Shown here: positions 18,010 through 27,007 of the stretch, one piece after another
Position numbering within the stretch: the stretch's first letter is position 1
Layout of the letters: every line of letters begins with the position of its first letter
Assembly (NCBI RefSeq): GCF_008035925.1
Contig: NZ_CP036264.1
Location: 8,632,428-8,696,427, forward strand
DNA length: 64,000 nt
Direction of reading: 5' to 3'
DNA from: Stieleria maiorica
Lineage (GTDB): Bacteria; Planctomycetota; Planctomycetia; Pirellulales; Pirellulaceae
Notes under the pieces: generated by a model
What the model was told of the DNA's origin: nothing
Database searches by the model: none
The model's input: the letters and a program-made list of their open reading frames with translations, nothing else
Made by a program: the position numbers and the translations under genes

Positions 18010-19728
18010 ATGGACAACGCCACCATCGCCAACGTCTTTGACGAACTCGCCGAGTTGCTGGAGTTCAAGGGCGAAAACCCGTTCCGTATTCGCGCCTACA
18101 CCCAGGGCGCCAAAGCGATTCGTGATCTGGACGAATCGGTCGCCGACATCGTCGACGATCCCGACCGCAAATTGAGCGACCTGGCGGGCATCGGCAAGAC
18201 GCTCGCCGAGAAGACCGAAACGCTGCTGAAAACCGGCAAGCTGCCCCAACTGGTAAAGCTCCGCGAGGAAGTCCCGGAGGTGTTGATCCAGATGGCTCGG
18301 ATCCCGGGTCTGGGAGCCAAGAAGGCCGCCAAGCTGCAAAAGGAATTGGACATCGACTCGTTGGCGGATTTGCGTGCTGCGTGTGTAGCCGGTTCGGTCG
18401 CCAAGGTCAAAGGGTTTGGTGCCAAGACGGCTGAGGCGATTTTAGAAGGGTTGGCGATCGCCGAGCAGGCGGCCGAGCGGATCCGTTGGGCCGAAGGCGA
18501 CGCGTTGGCCCGCGCGATCGGTCGCCATATGGAATCCTGCTCGCACATCGAAACGATGCAGTGGGCCGGCTCGTATCGGCGCGGACGCGAAACGATCGGC
18601 GACTTGGATCTGCTGGTCGTCGCCTCCGATCGCGACGCCGCGATGGATCATCTGGAATCCTACGCCGACCGATCGCAAACGATCGGCCGGGGCGACACCA
18701 AGATTTCGATCCGTGTCGGCAAAGCGTTCCAAGTCGACATGCGATGTGTCGACGCCAACCAGTTCGGCGCCGCGCTGCAGTACTTCACCGGATCGCAGGC
18801 CCACAACGTGCACACACGTCGCATCGCCAAGGACAAGGGGCTGAAGATCAACGAGTACGGTGTGTTCCGGGTCGATGATGAAACTCAGGTCGCCGGCGAA
18901 ACCGAAGAAGACGTTTACGCGGCGATCGGCCTGCCGTGGATCGCTCCGGAATTGCGCGAGGATCGCAACGAGTTCAAATGGGCCCAGGCGGGCGAGATCC
19001 CCGAGTTGATCACGCTGGACGACATCCGCGGCGACTTGCACATGCACACGACGGCCACCGACGGCCAGAACACGATTCGCGAAATGGCCGACGCCGCGAT
19101 CGAGCGAGGGCTGAAGTACATCGCGATCACCGACCACAGCAAACGCGTGTCGATGGCGATGGGACTCAATGCCGATCGCCTGCGCGAGCAGTGGGCGATG
19201 ATCGATGAAATCCGCCCCGAGTACGAAGGGAAATTGGTGATCCTGAAAGGCATCGAATGTGACATCCTGGAATCCGGCGGGATGGACTTGCCCGACGACG
19301 TTCTGGCCGAAGCCGATTGGGTGCTGGCCAGTGTCCACTATGGACAACGCCAACCGCGCGAGCAGATCACCGAGCGGATTCTCGGCGCGATCGAAAACGA
19401 ACACGTCGACTGCATCGCTCACCCGACGGGCCGACTGATCAATCGCCGCCCGCCTTATGAAGTCGACATGGATGCGGTGATGAAAGCCGCCGCGGCCAAC
19501 GGCACGCTGATGGAGCTGAACGCCAACCCGGCCCGCCTGGATTTAAACGACGTGCACCTGGCGGCCGCGAAAAAGCTGGGCATCCCGATCGTGATCAGCA
19601 CCGACGCCCACACCGTCGACGGCATGGACGTGATGCAATACGGCATCAAACAAGCCCGCCGAGGAGGCCTGACGAAAGCCGACGTCGCCAACACCATGAC
19701 GTATAAGCAGTTCGAAAAACTGCTGTAG
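18010..19728 (+). CDS. polX: Family X DNA polymerase with PHP 3'-5' exonuclease domain
   Basis: 572 residues, the standard bacterial PolX length. Order: N-terminal 8-kDa-like domain (ATIANVFDELAELLEFKGEN), helix-hairpin-helix DNA-binding motifs (RIPGLGAKKAAKLQKELD and KVKGFGAKTAEAILEG), nucleotidyltransferase palm with GSYRRGRETIGDLDLLV at about 187-203 (catalytic Asp198 and Asp200) and a third Asp at 243 (VDMRCVD), and the TGSQAHNVHTR element. The PHP domain starts at DLHMHTTATDGQNT (about 342) and includes ITDHSKR, GIECDIL, SVHYG, HPTGR and STDAH, all metal-ligand motifs. It acts in gap-filling and base-excision repair. It stands alone between exported-protein genes. Confidence 0.97.
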   Translation: MDNATIANVFDELAELLEFKGENPFRIRAYTQGAKAIRDLDESVADIVDDPDRKLSDLAGIGKTLAEKTETLLKTGKLPQLVKLREEVPEVLIQMARIPGLGAKKAAKLQKELDIDSLADLRAACVAGSVAKVKGFGAKTAEAILEGLAIAEQAAERIRWAEGDALARAIGRHMESCSHIETMQWAGSYRRGRETIGDLDLLVVASDRDAAMDHLESYADRSQTIGRGDTKISIRVGKAFQVDMRCVDANQFGAALQYFTGSQAHNVHTRRIAKDKGLKINEYGVFRVDDETQVAGETEEDVYAAIGLPWIAPELREDRNEFKWAQAGEIPELITLDDIRGDLHMHTTATDGQNTIREMADAAIERGLKYIAITDHSKRVSMAMGLNADRLREQWAMIDEIRPEYEGKLVILKGIECDILESGGMDLPDDVLAEADWVLASVHYGQRQPREQITERILGAIENEHVDCIAHPTGRLINRRPPYEVDMDAVMKAAAANGTLMELNANPARLDLNDVHLAAAKKLGIPIVISTDAHTVDGMDVMQYGIKQARRGGLTKADVANTMTYKQFEKLL

Positions 19729-19800
19729 CGGGAAAGGAGCATGGCTTTTTGGGCTGGCAATTAGCCCAGGCGAAATGATGAGAAGAGGCCGTGATCGATA

Positions 19801-19841
19801 GGACCAATAGGACGCATGGGACCTAGACGTCCTATTGGTCC
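19801..19841. repeat. Perfect 14-bp hairpin after polX
   Basis: GGACCAATAGGACG (19801-19814) pairs perfectly with CGTCCTATTGGTCC (19828-19841) across a 13-nt loop. No T-run follows. It lies between convergent genes and may end both transcripts. Confidence 0.8.
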
Positions 19842-19908
19842 CATTGCACGATCGTTGCCTCATACTCGAAGGAAGGGCAAAACAATCCCTGCCGGCGACC
19901 CTCTCGCC

Positions 19909-19953
19909 CCATCATTCTGCCCCTAATCATTCTGCCCCCATCATCTTGCCCCC
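19909..19953. repeat. Short repeat cluster, CATCATTCTGCCCC family
   Basis: Three units, CATCATTCTGCC, AATCATTCTGCC and CATCATCTTGCC, match the tandem array at 15498-15624. The cluster abuts the stop codon of the minus-strand lactonase-like gene. Confidence 0.85.
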
Positions 19954-21113
19954 TAAAACAGCACACAAATCGAACTGGGCACGTACACCGCATCCCGCGT
20001 GAATTGCAGTTCGCCGGTGTCTTGGTCGACCTTGAAGATTGAAACCGTGTTGGACGCCTGACCGGCAGCGAGCAACCATTTTCCGCTCGGATCCAAATTG
20101 AAATTCCGCGGCCATGCCCCGCGAATCGGTTCGACTTCGACCAAGCGTAACTTGCCCGACGAGTCATCCACCGAATAAACGGTGATCGTATCGTTGCCAC
20201 GATTGGCGGCGTAGACAAACTTGCCGCTGGGGTGCACTCGGATTTCCGACGAACTGTTGAAAACCTCTTTGGCCTTGACCGCTTCGCTGATCGTTTCAAT
20301 CGTCTGGATCGGCGACATCGTGCCGGCCTGGGCGTCATAGTCGAACACCGTGACCGACAACGCCAATTCGTTCAGCACATAAATCGTCTTTCCGTTGGGA
20401 TGAAACTTCATGTGACGCGGACCGCCGCCGGGCGGGCAGACCCCGTAGCCGTGCGGCTCAAGCGTGGCGTTCTCCGTATCGATTTTGTAGATCACGACCT
20501 TGTCCATCCCCAGATCGGGAACGAACGCGAAGCGATCATCCGGCGAGGTTCCCGACCAGTGGGCGTGGGCGGTTTCTTGGCGACCGGAAATCACACCGGA
20601 ACCAGCAGGATGCTTTTGCAAATCGGTGCGTTTGATCAGGCTGCCCGAATCATCCAGCGAAAAACACGCGGTCGACCCGGCACCGTACTGTGCCGACAAA
20701 ACGACTTTACCATCGCGGCTGACCGAGACGTGAGCCGCACCGCCGTCTCCGATCGGCACACTGCTGTCTTTGACCAACGTGGCCTCGCCGCCCCCGCCTT
20801 CGATCCTGTAGGCGACGATCGATGGCGTCCCCGCATCGCTGGCGGCGGCATACAGCATTTTTCCGCTCGGGTGCTTGGCCAAGAATCCTGGGCTGCCGAT
20901 CTCCGCGGCGAGTTCCACATCGGTCAGTTTCCCGTTGTCGGTGTTGAACTTGCCGTGATAAATGCCCTTGCTGGGGCCGTTTCGCGAGGTCGACGTGCCG
21001 AACCAAACGTCCACCGTTTCGGCACGCGCGAGGGACGAGAGAGCTGACGTCATGAGGAAACCTGTACACAGCGTGAACAAACCAAACGATCGAGACCAAG
21101 AGCGGAGTTTCAT
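19953..21113 (-). CDS. Exported lactonase-family beta-propeller (6-phosphogluconolactonase-like)
   Basis: 386 residues from ATG 21113, which opens a Sec signal (SRSFGLFTLCTGFLMTSALS, cleavage after LARA). The mature protein shows the seven-bladed lactonase pattern: VWFGTSTSRNGPSKGIYHGK, SPGFLAKHPSGKMLYAA, GGAAHVSVSRDGKVVLSAQY, TAHAHWSGTSPDDRFAFVPD, GPRHMKFHPNGKTIYVLNEL, SSEIRVHPSGKFVYAANRGN and WPRNFNLDPSGKWLLAAGQ. Cytosolic relatives hydrolyse 6-phosphogluconolactone; an exported form in a planctomycete more likely acts on other sugar lactones. The substrate is an inference. It is divergent from the gene at 21308. Confidence 0.9.
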   Translation of the reverse strand: MKLRSWSRSFGLFTLCTGFLMTSALSSLARAETVDVWFGTSTSRNGPSKGIYHGKFNTDNGKLTDVELAAEIGSPGFLAKHPSGKMLYAAASDAGTPSIVAYRIEGGGGEATLVKDSSVPIGDGGAAHVSVSRDGKVVLSAQYGAGSTACFSLDDSGSLIKRTDLQKHPAGSGVISGRQETAHAHWSGTSPDDRFAFVPDLGMDKVVIYKIDTENATLEPHGYGVCPPGGGPRHMKFHPNGKTIYVLNELALSVTVFDYDAQAGTMSPIQTIETISEAVKAKEVFNSSSEIRVHPSGKFVYAANRGNDTITVYSVDDSSGKLRLVEVEPIRGAWPRNFNLDPSGKWLLAAGQASNTVSIFKVDQDTGELQFTRDAVYVPSSICVLF

Positions 21114-21307
21114 GGGGGTGTGATTCAACAGCAAGGATGGGAGGACGGGAATCGAGCGGGATCGGCCTGTGAAACGAAGGCGGCGTGAAACCGCAGCCAA
21201 TGCGTCAGACAATCCGGCACAACCGTCAAATTCTACTCAATTGTTGCAGCAGCGATTCCGATACCGTGAATGACAAGCTCTCTTTACGCACTTCACGAGA
21301 TGGACGC

Positions 21308-24300
21308 ATGCTGCGCGGACACGTCAAATCATTCGCTCTTTACTCGCTCGCCACGCTGATGGTTGCCAGCCCCGTCGCTGCGACAAGCCCCGGTGACGCG
21401 TCACGTCGAGCGGCTGCCGGCGGCGCTGCTGCCCAACAATCCGCATCGGCCGCCCAGCCCCGACAGGCGACCTCGGGCGTGCAAAACGCTTTGGGCTTGG
21501 TGCCGTTTGGGGAAAAAGAACCGATCCGACAAGTTGTCGGCAAGCAGCCGACAGCCCCCAATGTCGACCCCAATCGTAGCTTCTCGCTGCTGCCAAACCT
21601 GTTCGGTCGCGGCCAAAGCTCCAGTGGCAACGACACGACATCGCATAACCACACGCCGCGGCGGCCCTCCGATCACCAGACGTCCAATCAAACGGTTCAA
21701 TCCCAGGGCATCCTGAGCGGCATTTTCGGATCGCGTCCCAGCAGCACCGACCGAGCGAGCCAGCCGACCGCCCCGACGCCCCAAGCGAAAGTCGATTGGC
21801 AGGGAATTCCGTATCATCAAGCGAAATCGAAATCACCGGCCAAAGGCCCGACGCCGATTCGCGATCCGCAACCGAATGAAACCCGTCTGGCCGGCCCCTC
21901 GCGACTGACCTCGCCCCACACGTCGGCCCCGCTGCCGGCCCCCGAGCCGCGGATGAACCCGGCCATCCCGCAGCCGCCGGCCCTCGCTGCGGCACCGTCA
22001 AGCCGACGCATCGAACCGTCAAGCCGACGCATCGAACCGTCAAGCCGACGCACTGCACCGGCTAGCACCGCTCAGCGCAGCACCTCAACATCACGCAGCA
22101 CCTCAAGCCAAATCCAGCGTGAGGACAACGTCGCGCTGTCCGTCCTGTCCAGCAGCCGGCGGTCGGGCCGCCGCGATGTCCCGACATTGGATGCGTCCGA
22201 GATTGCTGCCGCTAAAAATGCCCCCGCCACCCGCGAAGCGATCGTGCCCAAAGTGTCACGTCGCCAGGTCGTTGAGGAATCCAAGATCGCCGATTCCAAA
22301 ACCGCAGTTGAAGCCTCGATCAGCTCCAGCGATCCGGCCCCCAAGCTGGCTGAGTCCAACGCCAAGCCGACGAAACCGGCCGAAATGGAACCGACCAAGC
22401 CGGCCCCGAAACCCGCCAAGACTCCGGCTGCCGATATCGCCATGAATCCGCAACCGAAGGCCCAACCCAAACCGCAGCCCAAAGCGCAACCACAGCCGAA
22501 ACCCCAACCGGCTGCGGTCGCCGCACTGCCGAAACCCGCCGCAACCGCGGACACGAACCCGACTCAAACGGGCAGCGATGCGGCACTGGCGGAAAGCGCC
22601 ACGTCAGCCCCGAAGCACACGACCGCACCTGAGGCGAACGCCAAACCGCTACCGGCGCCGGCTGCGCCCGAACCGACCACCGTTGCCGAGACCGCACCGG
22701 CTGCCAATGCCCCCGCTGAGCCAGCGCCGACGACAGTCGCGGCGACGGCCCCTGCGCCCGCACCGAAATCGGCCGCACCGATGGCCAACGTCGCGTCATC
22801 GCCCACGCCACCATCGGTGCCGCTTTCCCCGATCAACCCGCCGGAACCGAGCGAACCGCAGTTCGTCGCTCCGGAGCTGCCCGCCCCCGCGGCGCCCAAA
22901 TTGGGACCGACCGGATCGCTCGCCGGACATCGGATCGGGCCGCCGGCATCCTCGTTCCAGCCCCGCCCGCAACCACGTGCCCCGCTGAATCCGGCCAGCA
23001 CCCCGTTCGGACCGGCGAGCGCCCCGATCGGCTCGGGTGTGGCCACCACTGCACCGGTTACCAACACACCGCCAGCGGCACCGATGGCCCAACCCGCGGC
23101 AACGATGCCCCAGCCCGCGGCGCCGATTGCACCCCGCACCTCACCGATGCCCACCGCACCGATCGCCGTCCAACCCTATGTTCCGCCGCATCCGGTTTCA
23201 CAAAACCCGTATGTGTCCGGCCACGATCCCTACGCGATCCCGCAGCTGGGTGCCCCTGTCGCCCAACCGCCCGCCACGTCCATGGGGGCCACATCACCGA
23301 TCCCGACCGCACCGTACGCTTCACAGCCGACCATGCCGGTCGTCCCGGAGACTCACGGCCGCCAACCCAACCGAACGCACGCGATCGCTCCCGGCGGAAG
23401 CCACTTGGGAACCCCGATGGCATCCACACCGGCAACGCAGATCCCGGCAGTTCCAACGCCGGCGCCCATGACGTCCGATCGACCGATCGCGACGCAACCG
23501 GCACCGACGCATTCCGACGGCGCGTTCCAACCATCGCCGCAACCGCGGCCTGTCACCAAACCATCGACGTCCCGTGAGCTGGCCGCCGGTCAGACCGCGG
23601 TCGCGTCGGAACTGCCGGGGATACGCGTCGTCACCCACGGCCCGTCCAGCGTGATCATCCGCCAAACACACGAGTTCGAAATCCGTGTGGAGAACCGCGG
23701 TGCGATCGACGCCGAAGGATTGATGGTCCGCGCAGTGATCCCGGTTTGGGCGGACATCAAGGGCCACAACGCCAGCCGCGGCTCCGTGGAGCGTCAGGGC
23801 TTGGAAGAAGGCGACCGACTGGTTTGGACGCTCGATTCGCTGCCCGCAGGCACGACGGAAAAACTGTTCGTGCGGCTCCAAGCCCAACGCAGCGGGACCC
23901 ATGGGCTGGACGTCGACTGGACGCTAATCCCCCAAAAAAGCATCGCCAGGATCGAAGTCCGCGAGCCGATGTTGGACCTGTTGATCGAAGGCCCCGAGGA
24001 AGTCGTTTACGGCGAATCGCAAACCTACAAGGTACGGGTGCTCAATCCCGGCGATGGCGTCGCACCCAACGTCGTGTTCACCCTGTCGCCGAATTCACCC
24101 ACGCCGCAGACGCAGCGGATCGGCAACATCCCCAGCGGCAAGGAAGCGCAATTCGAAGTCGAGCTGACCGCTCAAGACCTGGGCGATCTGAAGATCCACG
24201 GGCTGGCCTCCGGCGATCTCGGCTTGAAAGCACAGGCCGAAAAGACGATTCGCGTTTCCGCCGCCGAACTGGAAGCCGTCTTGGCCGGTCCGGAAACCAA

Positions 24301-24997
24301 GTACCAAAACACCGACGCGATGTACCACCTGCAGATCAGCAACAACGGTCAAGCGACCTGCAAGAACGTCGTTGCCAGCCTGGCGCTGCCCTCGGGCGTC
24401 CGCTACCAAGGCGGGATCGACGCGGCACAGCAACAGGGCACCAAGTTGACTTGGACGATCCAGTCGCTGCCGCCCGGTGCGTCACGCGATTACGAGTTCA
24501 GCTGCACCATGGTTTCGCCCGGCAAGCAAACGTTCGACTTCAACGCTGCCGGCAGTGCGGCCGGCAAGGCAGCGGTCGCCTTGGACACCCGCGTCGAATC
24601 GATCGCCGACCTGGTGATGACGCTGCAAGACCCCGCGGCACCGGCACCGGTCGGAACCGAAGTCGTCTACGAAATCGTGATCAAGAACCGCGGCAGCCGG
24701 CAAGCCAACGGCGTGCGAGCGATCGCTCAATTCAGCAACGGCATTGAACCGCGTCGGATCGAAGGCCACAGCGGCCAAGTGCTGACCGGACAAGTCCTGC
24801 TGGATCCGATCGACAGCATTCGTCCCGGCGAAGAGGTTCGCATCCGCGTGATCGCCGAAGCCGAAAGCGAAGGCCACCACCGGTTCCGCACCGAGATCCG
24901 CTCGGGAGAAACCGTCCTGGTCGCCGAAGAAGCGACGCAGTTCCTGAGCAAACAGGCCCAACGCGTCAGCCGACGAAGCTCCAGCAGCAACCGCTGA
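21308..24997 (+). CDS. Very large secreted protein: disordered Pro/Ala-rich stalk plus four DUF11-like domains
   Basis: 1229 residues from ATG 21308, giving a signal peptide (FALYSLATLMVASPVAA). Residues about 25-765 are low complexity, rich in Pro, Ala, Thr and Gln, with a triple 21-bp repeat encoding SSRRIEP near residue 235 and a Lys/Pro/Gln run (PKAQPKPQPKAQPQPKPQP). Residues about 770-1215 hold four domains of about 110 residues, each opening with a similar strand pair: GPSSVIIRQTHEFEIRVENR, GPEEVVYGESQTYKVRVLNP (895), GPETKYQNTDAMYHLQISNN (994) and GTEVVYEIVIKNRG (about 1115). These resemble DUF11/CARDB immunoglobulin-like repeats of surface proteins. The layout suggests an envelope-anchored stalk displaying adhesive domains; no anchor or sorting motif is visible at the C-terminus, which ends in SRRSSSSNR. 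Confidence 0.82.
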   Translation: MLRGHVKSFALYSLATLMVASPVAATSPGDASRRAAAGGAAAQQSASAAQPRQATSGVQNALGLVPFGEKEPIRQVVGKQPTAPNVDPNRSFSLLPNLFGRGQSSSGNDTTSHNHTPRRPSDHQTSNQTVQSQGILSGIFGSRPSSTDRASQPTAPTPQAKVDWQGIPYHQAKSKSPAKGPTPIRDPQPNETRLAGPSRLTSPHTSAPLPAPEPRMNPAIPQPPALAAAPSSRRIEPSSRRIEPSSRRTAPASTAQRSTSTSRSTSSQIQREDNVALSVLSSSRRSGRRDVPTLDASEIAAAKNAPATREAIVPKVSRRQVVEESKIADSKTAVEASISSSDPAPKLAESNAKPTKPAEMEPTKPAPKPAKTPAADIAMNPQPKAQPKPQPKAQPQPKPQPAAVAALPKPAATADTNPTQTGSDAALAESATSAPKHTTAPEANAKPLPAPAAPEPTTVAETAPAANAPAEPAPTTVAATAPAPAPKSAAPMANVASSPTPPSVPLSPINPPEPSEPQFVAPELPAPAAPKLGPTGSLAGHRIGPPASSFQPRPQPRAPLNPASTPFGPASAPIGSGVATTAPVTNTPPAAPMAQPAATMPQPAAPIAPRTSPMPTAPIAVQPYVPPHPVSQNPYVSGHDPYAIPQLGAPVAQPPATSMGATSPIPTAPYASQPTMPVVPETHGRQPNRTHAIAPGGSHLGTPMASTPATQIPAVPTPAPMTSDRPIATQPAPTHSDGAFQPSPQPRPVTKPSTSRELAAGQTAVASELPGIRVVTHGPSSVIIRQTHEFEIRVENRGAIDAEGLMVRAVIPVWADIKGHNASRGSVERQGLEEGDRLVWTLDSLPAGTTEKLFVRLQAQRSGTHGLDVDWTLIPQKSIARIEVREPMLDLLIEGPEEVVYGESQTYKVRVLNPGDGVAPNVVFTLSPNSPTPQTQRIGNIPSGKEAQFEVELTAQDLGDLKIHGLASGDLGLKAQAEKTIRVSAAELEAVLAGPETKYQNTDAMYHLQISNNGQATCKNVVASLALPSGVRYQGGIDAAQQQGTKLTWTIQSLPPGASRDYEFSCTMVSPGKQTFDFNAAGSAAGKAAVALDTRVESIADLVMTLQDPAAPAPVGTEVVYEIVIKNRGSRQANGVRAIAQFSNGIEPRRIEGHSGQVLTGQVLLDPIDSIRPGEEVRIRVIAEAESEGHHRFRTEIRSGETVLVAEEATQFLSKQAQRVSRRSSSSNR

Positions 24998-25059
24998 TCG
25001 CGATTTCGGCTGATCGCCCTTGGCATCAGCCCAATAACTTTAAATCGAGGTAGTTTTGT

Positions 25060-25155
25060 CCAGGGGAGGGCCCGAAGGCTGGCGCCAATCGGCTCATAAC
25101 CAAATAACATCAGCCGTATCGCGCCAGCGTAAGGGCCCCATCAACCTCGGTTTAG
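25060..25155. repeat. Inverted repeat (GGGCC...GCTGGCGCC family), copy 1
   Basis: GGGCCCGAAGGCTGGCGCCA (from 25069) faces CGCGCCAGCGTAAGGGCCCC (to about 25140), flanked by the words GGCTCAT and CAGCCGTA. The copy at 35885-35985 has the same architecture, with GGGCCCGTAGGCTCGCGCCA. Confidence 0.75.
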
Positions 25156-25292
25156 CCGTATTGGGCATCAGCCAGCGGGCACTTCATCATTCTGCCCCGA
25201 ATCATTCTGCCATCCGTCTCCTGATTCCAAACGACGCCACGGGGTGACGCGGCCCGGGGGCAGAGGTATGAAGATTAGCCTTGTCGAACCAA

Positions 25293-25420
25293 GGGTACAT
25301 TGCATCATTTTCTTACCCCCGAAATCTTCCTACCCGATTTCCGCAACGCTTAAATCTCGGGACTGCTCGCGCCAACCGACCGATTTCGGTTGATTTTTTC
25401 CCGCCCGGCCGCCCCCTGGC
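25293..25420. repeat. Dispersed ~125-bp element, copy 1
   Basis: The core CATCATTTTCTTACC, then CCGAAATCTTCCTACCCGAT and TTCCGCA, is nearly identical to 56107-56154, and the next 60 bp (GATTTCGGTTGA...GCCCGGCC) is recognisably related to 56187-56225. Not coding in either place. Confidence 0.8.
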
Positions 25421-25534
25421 TCGACTTCAGTCGATCAAATAAGGAGGATTTTTCCGAAGCATCCCTGCCGTCACGGGCTCTTCTCGCTTAGCCCCCAACG
25501 ATGCCCGAATCCGCTTGCCAACGAAATCAGTCGC

Positions 25535-26518
25535 ATGCGTTACCTGCTCACCCTCGCCCTGGCCGCTTCGCTCAGCTTCGAAATCCATCATCATTCCGGT
25601 CACTCCGCAGGACCGCCAACCGCACCGCCCTCGACTGAGGACTCCGACGTGACGGACGCCCCCAACTTCAACGTGCCGCTTCCGACCACCCAGTACTCTC
25701 AGATCTGGACGGACCACCTGTGGCGCGATGGGTACCGGGTCCAACAAAACGCGTTGACCGGACATTGGCGATTGATCGACGCCGACAGCTATCGTCGGGC
25801 CTGGGGCAGCAAACAACAATGCGTTGATACACTGAATCAAAAATGCCCCAAGAACGCCAACGCCGCGGCCAAGCATCACGTCATTCTGTTGCACGGATTG
25901 ATGCGAACCAGCGGCAGCATGAAAGCGCTCGACAAACAACTCGATGGAAACGGACTCCCCGGCGCGATCCGATTCTCCTACGCCAGCACACGAGCGTCGA
26001 TCGGTGACCATGCCGCGGCACTGCGTGAATTGCTCGAAGACCTGCCCCGCGACGATACCTTCAGTTTTGTCGGTCACAGCATGGGGAACATCGTGGTCCG
26101 CCACGCCGTCGGTGATCTGCAAAGCGACGGCGACCCGCAACAGATCCTGCCACGCTGCAAATCGATGGTGATGTTGGGACCGCCCAACCAAGGCGCGACG
26201 ATCGCCCAGCGATTGGCGCCGACCAAAGTGTTCGGCTGGGTCACCGGCAAAGGCGGCATGGAACTGGGGGCGCAGTGGAAAGAACTGGAACCGAAACTGG
26301 CCGTGCCGCCGTTTCCGTTTCACATCATCGCCGGCGACGTCTCCACGCCGGTGGCCAATCCGCTGGTCGAGGGCGACGGCGACTTCGTTGTCGGCGTTGA
26401 AGAAGCCAAGTTGGACGGCGCCAAAAGCTTTCGCACCGTCCCCGTGCTGCACAGTTTTCTGATGGACAACACCGACGTGATCAAGACGACCATCGAGTTG
26501 TTGCAGCAAGAAGGTTAG
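25535..26518 (+). CDS. Exported alpha/beta-hydrolase (lipase/esterase-like)
   Basis: 327 residues with a short signal peptide (MRYLLTLALAASLSFEIH). The hydrolase core begins at about residue 110 with HHVILLHGLMRTSGSMKAL (oxyanion-hole HGL), has the nucleophile elbow FVGHSMGNIVVRHAV with Ser182, then MVMLGPPNQGATIAQRL, HIIAGDV and a late GDGDFVVGVEEA and VLHSFLM, which supply the likely acid and His452-equivalent positions of the triad. The pattern resembles cell-envelope lipases of the PGAP1/LipA type. The substrate is unknown. The gene stands alone, flanked by repeat-rich gaps. Confidence 0.85.
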   Translation: MRYLLTLALAASLSFEIHHHSGHSAGPPTAPPSTEDSDVTDAPNFNVPLPTTQYSQIWTDHLWRDGYRVQQNALTGHWRLIDADSYRRAWGSKQQCVDTLNQKCPKNANAAAKHHVILLHGLMRTSGSMKALDKQLDGNGLPGAIRFSYASTRASIGDHAAALRELLEDLPRDDTFSFVGHSMGNIVVRHAVGDLQSDGDPQQILPRCKSMVMLGPPNQGATIAQRLAPTKVFGWVTGKGGMELGAQWKELEPKLAVPPFPFHIIAGDVSTPVANPLVEGDGDFVVGVEEAKLDGAKSFRTVPVLHSFLMDNTDVIKTTIELLQQEG

Positions 26519-26931
26519 GGCCGGCGTCCGGCGACGCATCGGGGTACGATGGCCCTTCCGGGCCGGCGCCTCTCGCTGCCAGGGACGTCGATTGTATTAC
26601 TGAGCGACTTTTTGGTTAGGACCGCTCAGTGGTGATCATCGATCTTCTTTGTTAGCCCCGAAGGCGGTTTCACGATGCTGCGGAATTCATTCCGCAGCAC
26701 TTGCCCCAAGGGCATACACATCCATAGCCTGGGGTTACGCCCGGATTCGCTGGGGCTCATCCGGTCTCACCCCAGGCTATGTTGTAGATCGCCGTTGGCG
26801 AACCGAGCTTAGTGATCTTTGATAACGCACGGGACAAGAGCAACTGAATCCATCAGTAATACGATCGACGTTCCTCGCAGCGACGGAGAATCGCCTCAAG
26901 GCTAGACACCAACGAACGGTCCCGAACCCGA
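26519..26931. repeat. Repeat-filled gap between convergent lipase and pnp genes
   Basis: Holds a TACGATGGCCCTTCCGGGCC element at 26545-26564 and a block at about 26700-26805 with CCATAGCCTGGGG facing CCCCAGGCTATG, which shares GGGCAT, CATCCATAGCCTGGGG and GCCGTTGGC words with 9455-9720. A word shared with 7021-7036, AAGGCTAGACACCAACG (26897), is also present. No gene is seen. Confidence 0.75.
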
Positions 26932-26962
26932 AAGAGCCTCGGCTGTGACAACCGAGGCTCTT
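26932..26962 (-). terminator. Hairpin after pnp, likely terminator
   Basis: AAGAGCCTCGG (26932-26942) and CCGAGGCTCTT (26952-26962) form a perfect 11-bp stem with a 9-nt loop, 45 bp after the pnp stop. The following minus-strand bases are CTCTTTCGGG, a weak U-tract, so it may stabilise the mRNA end as much as terminate. Confidence 0.65.
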
Positions 26963-27007
26963 GGGCGGGTTTGTTGATCAGGTGCGTCCGCAGACGCGGC
27001 GCGGGTC

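Larger units (their letters stand above)
24998..25534. other. 537-bp intergenic region composed of several repeat elements
   Basis: Contains a palindromic block at about 25060-25155 (GGGCCCGAAGGCTGGCGCC facing CGCGCCAGCGTAAGGGCCCC), two CATCATTCTGCC words at 25186-25211 and a segment at 25293-25420 shared with 56101-56225. No gene is seen. Confidence 0.75.
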
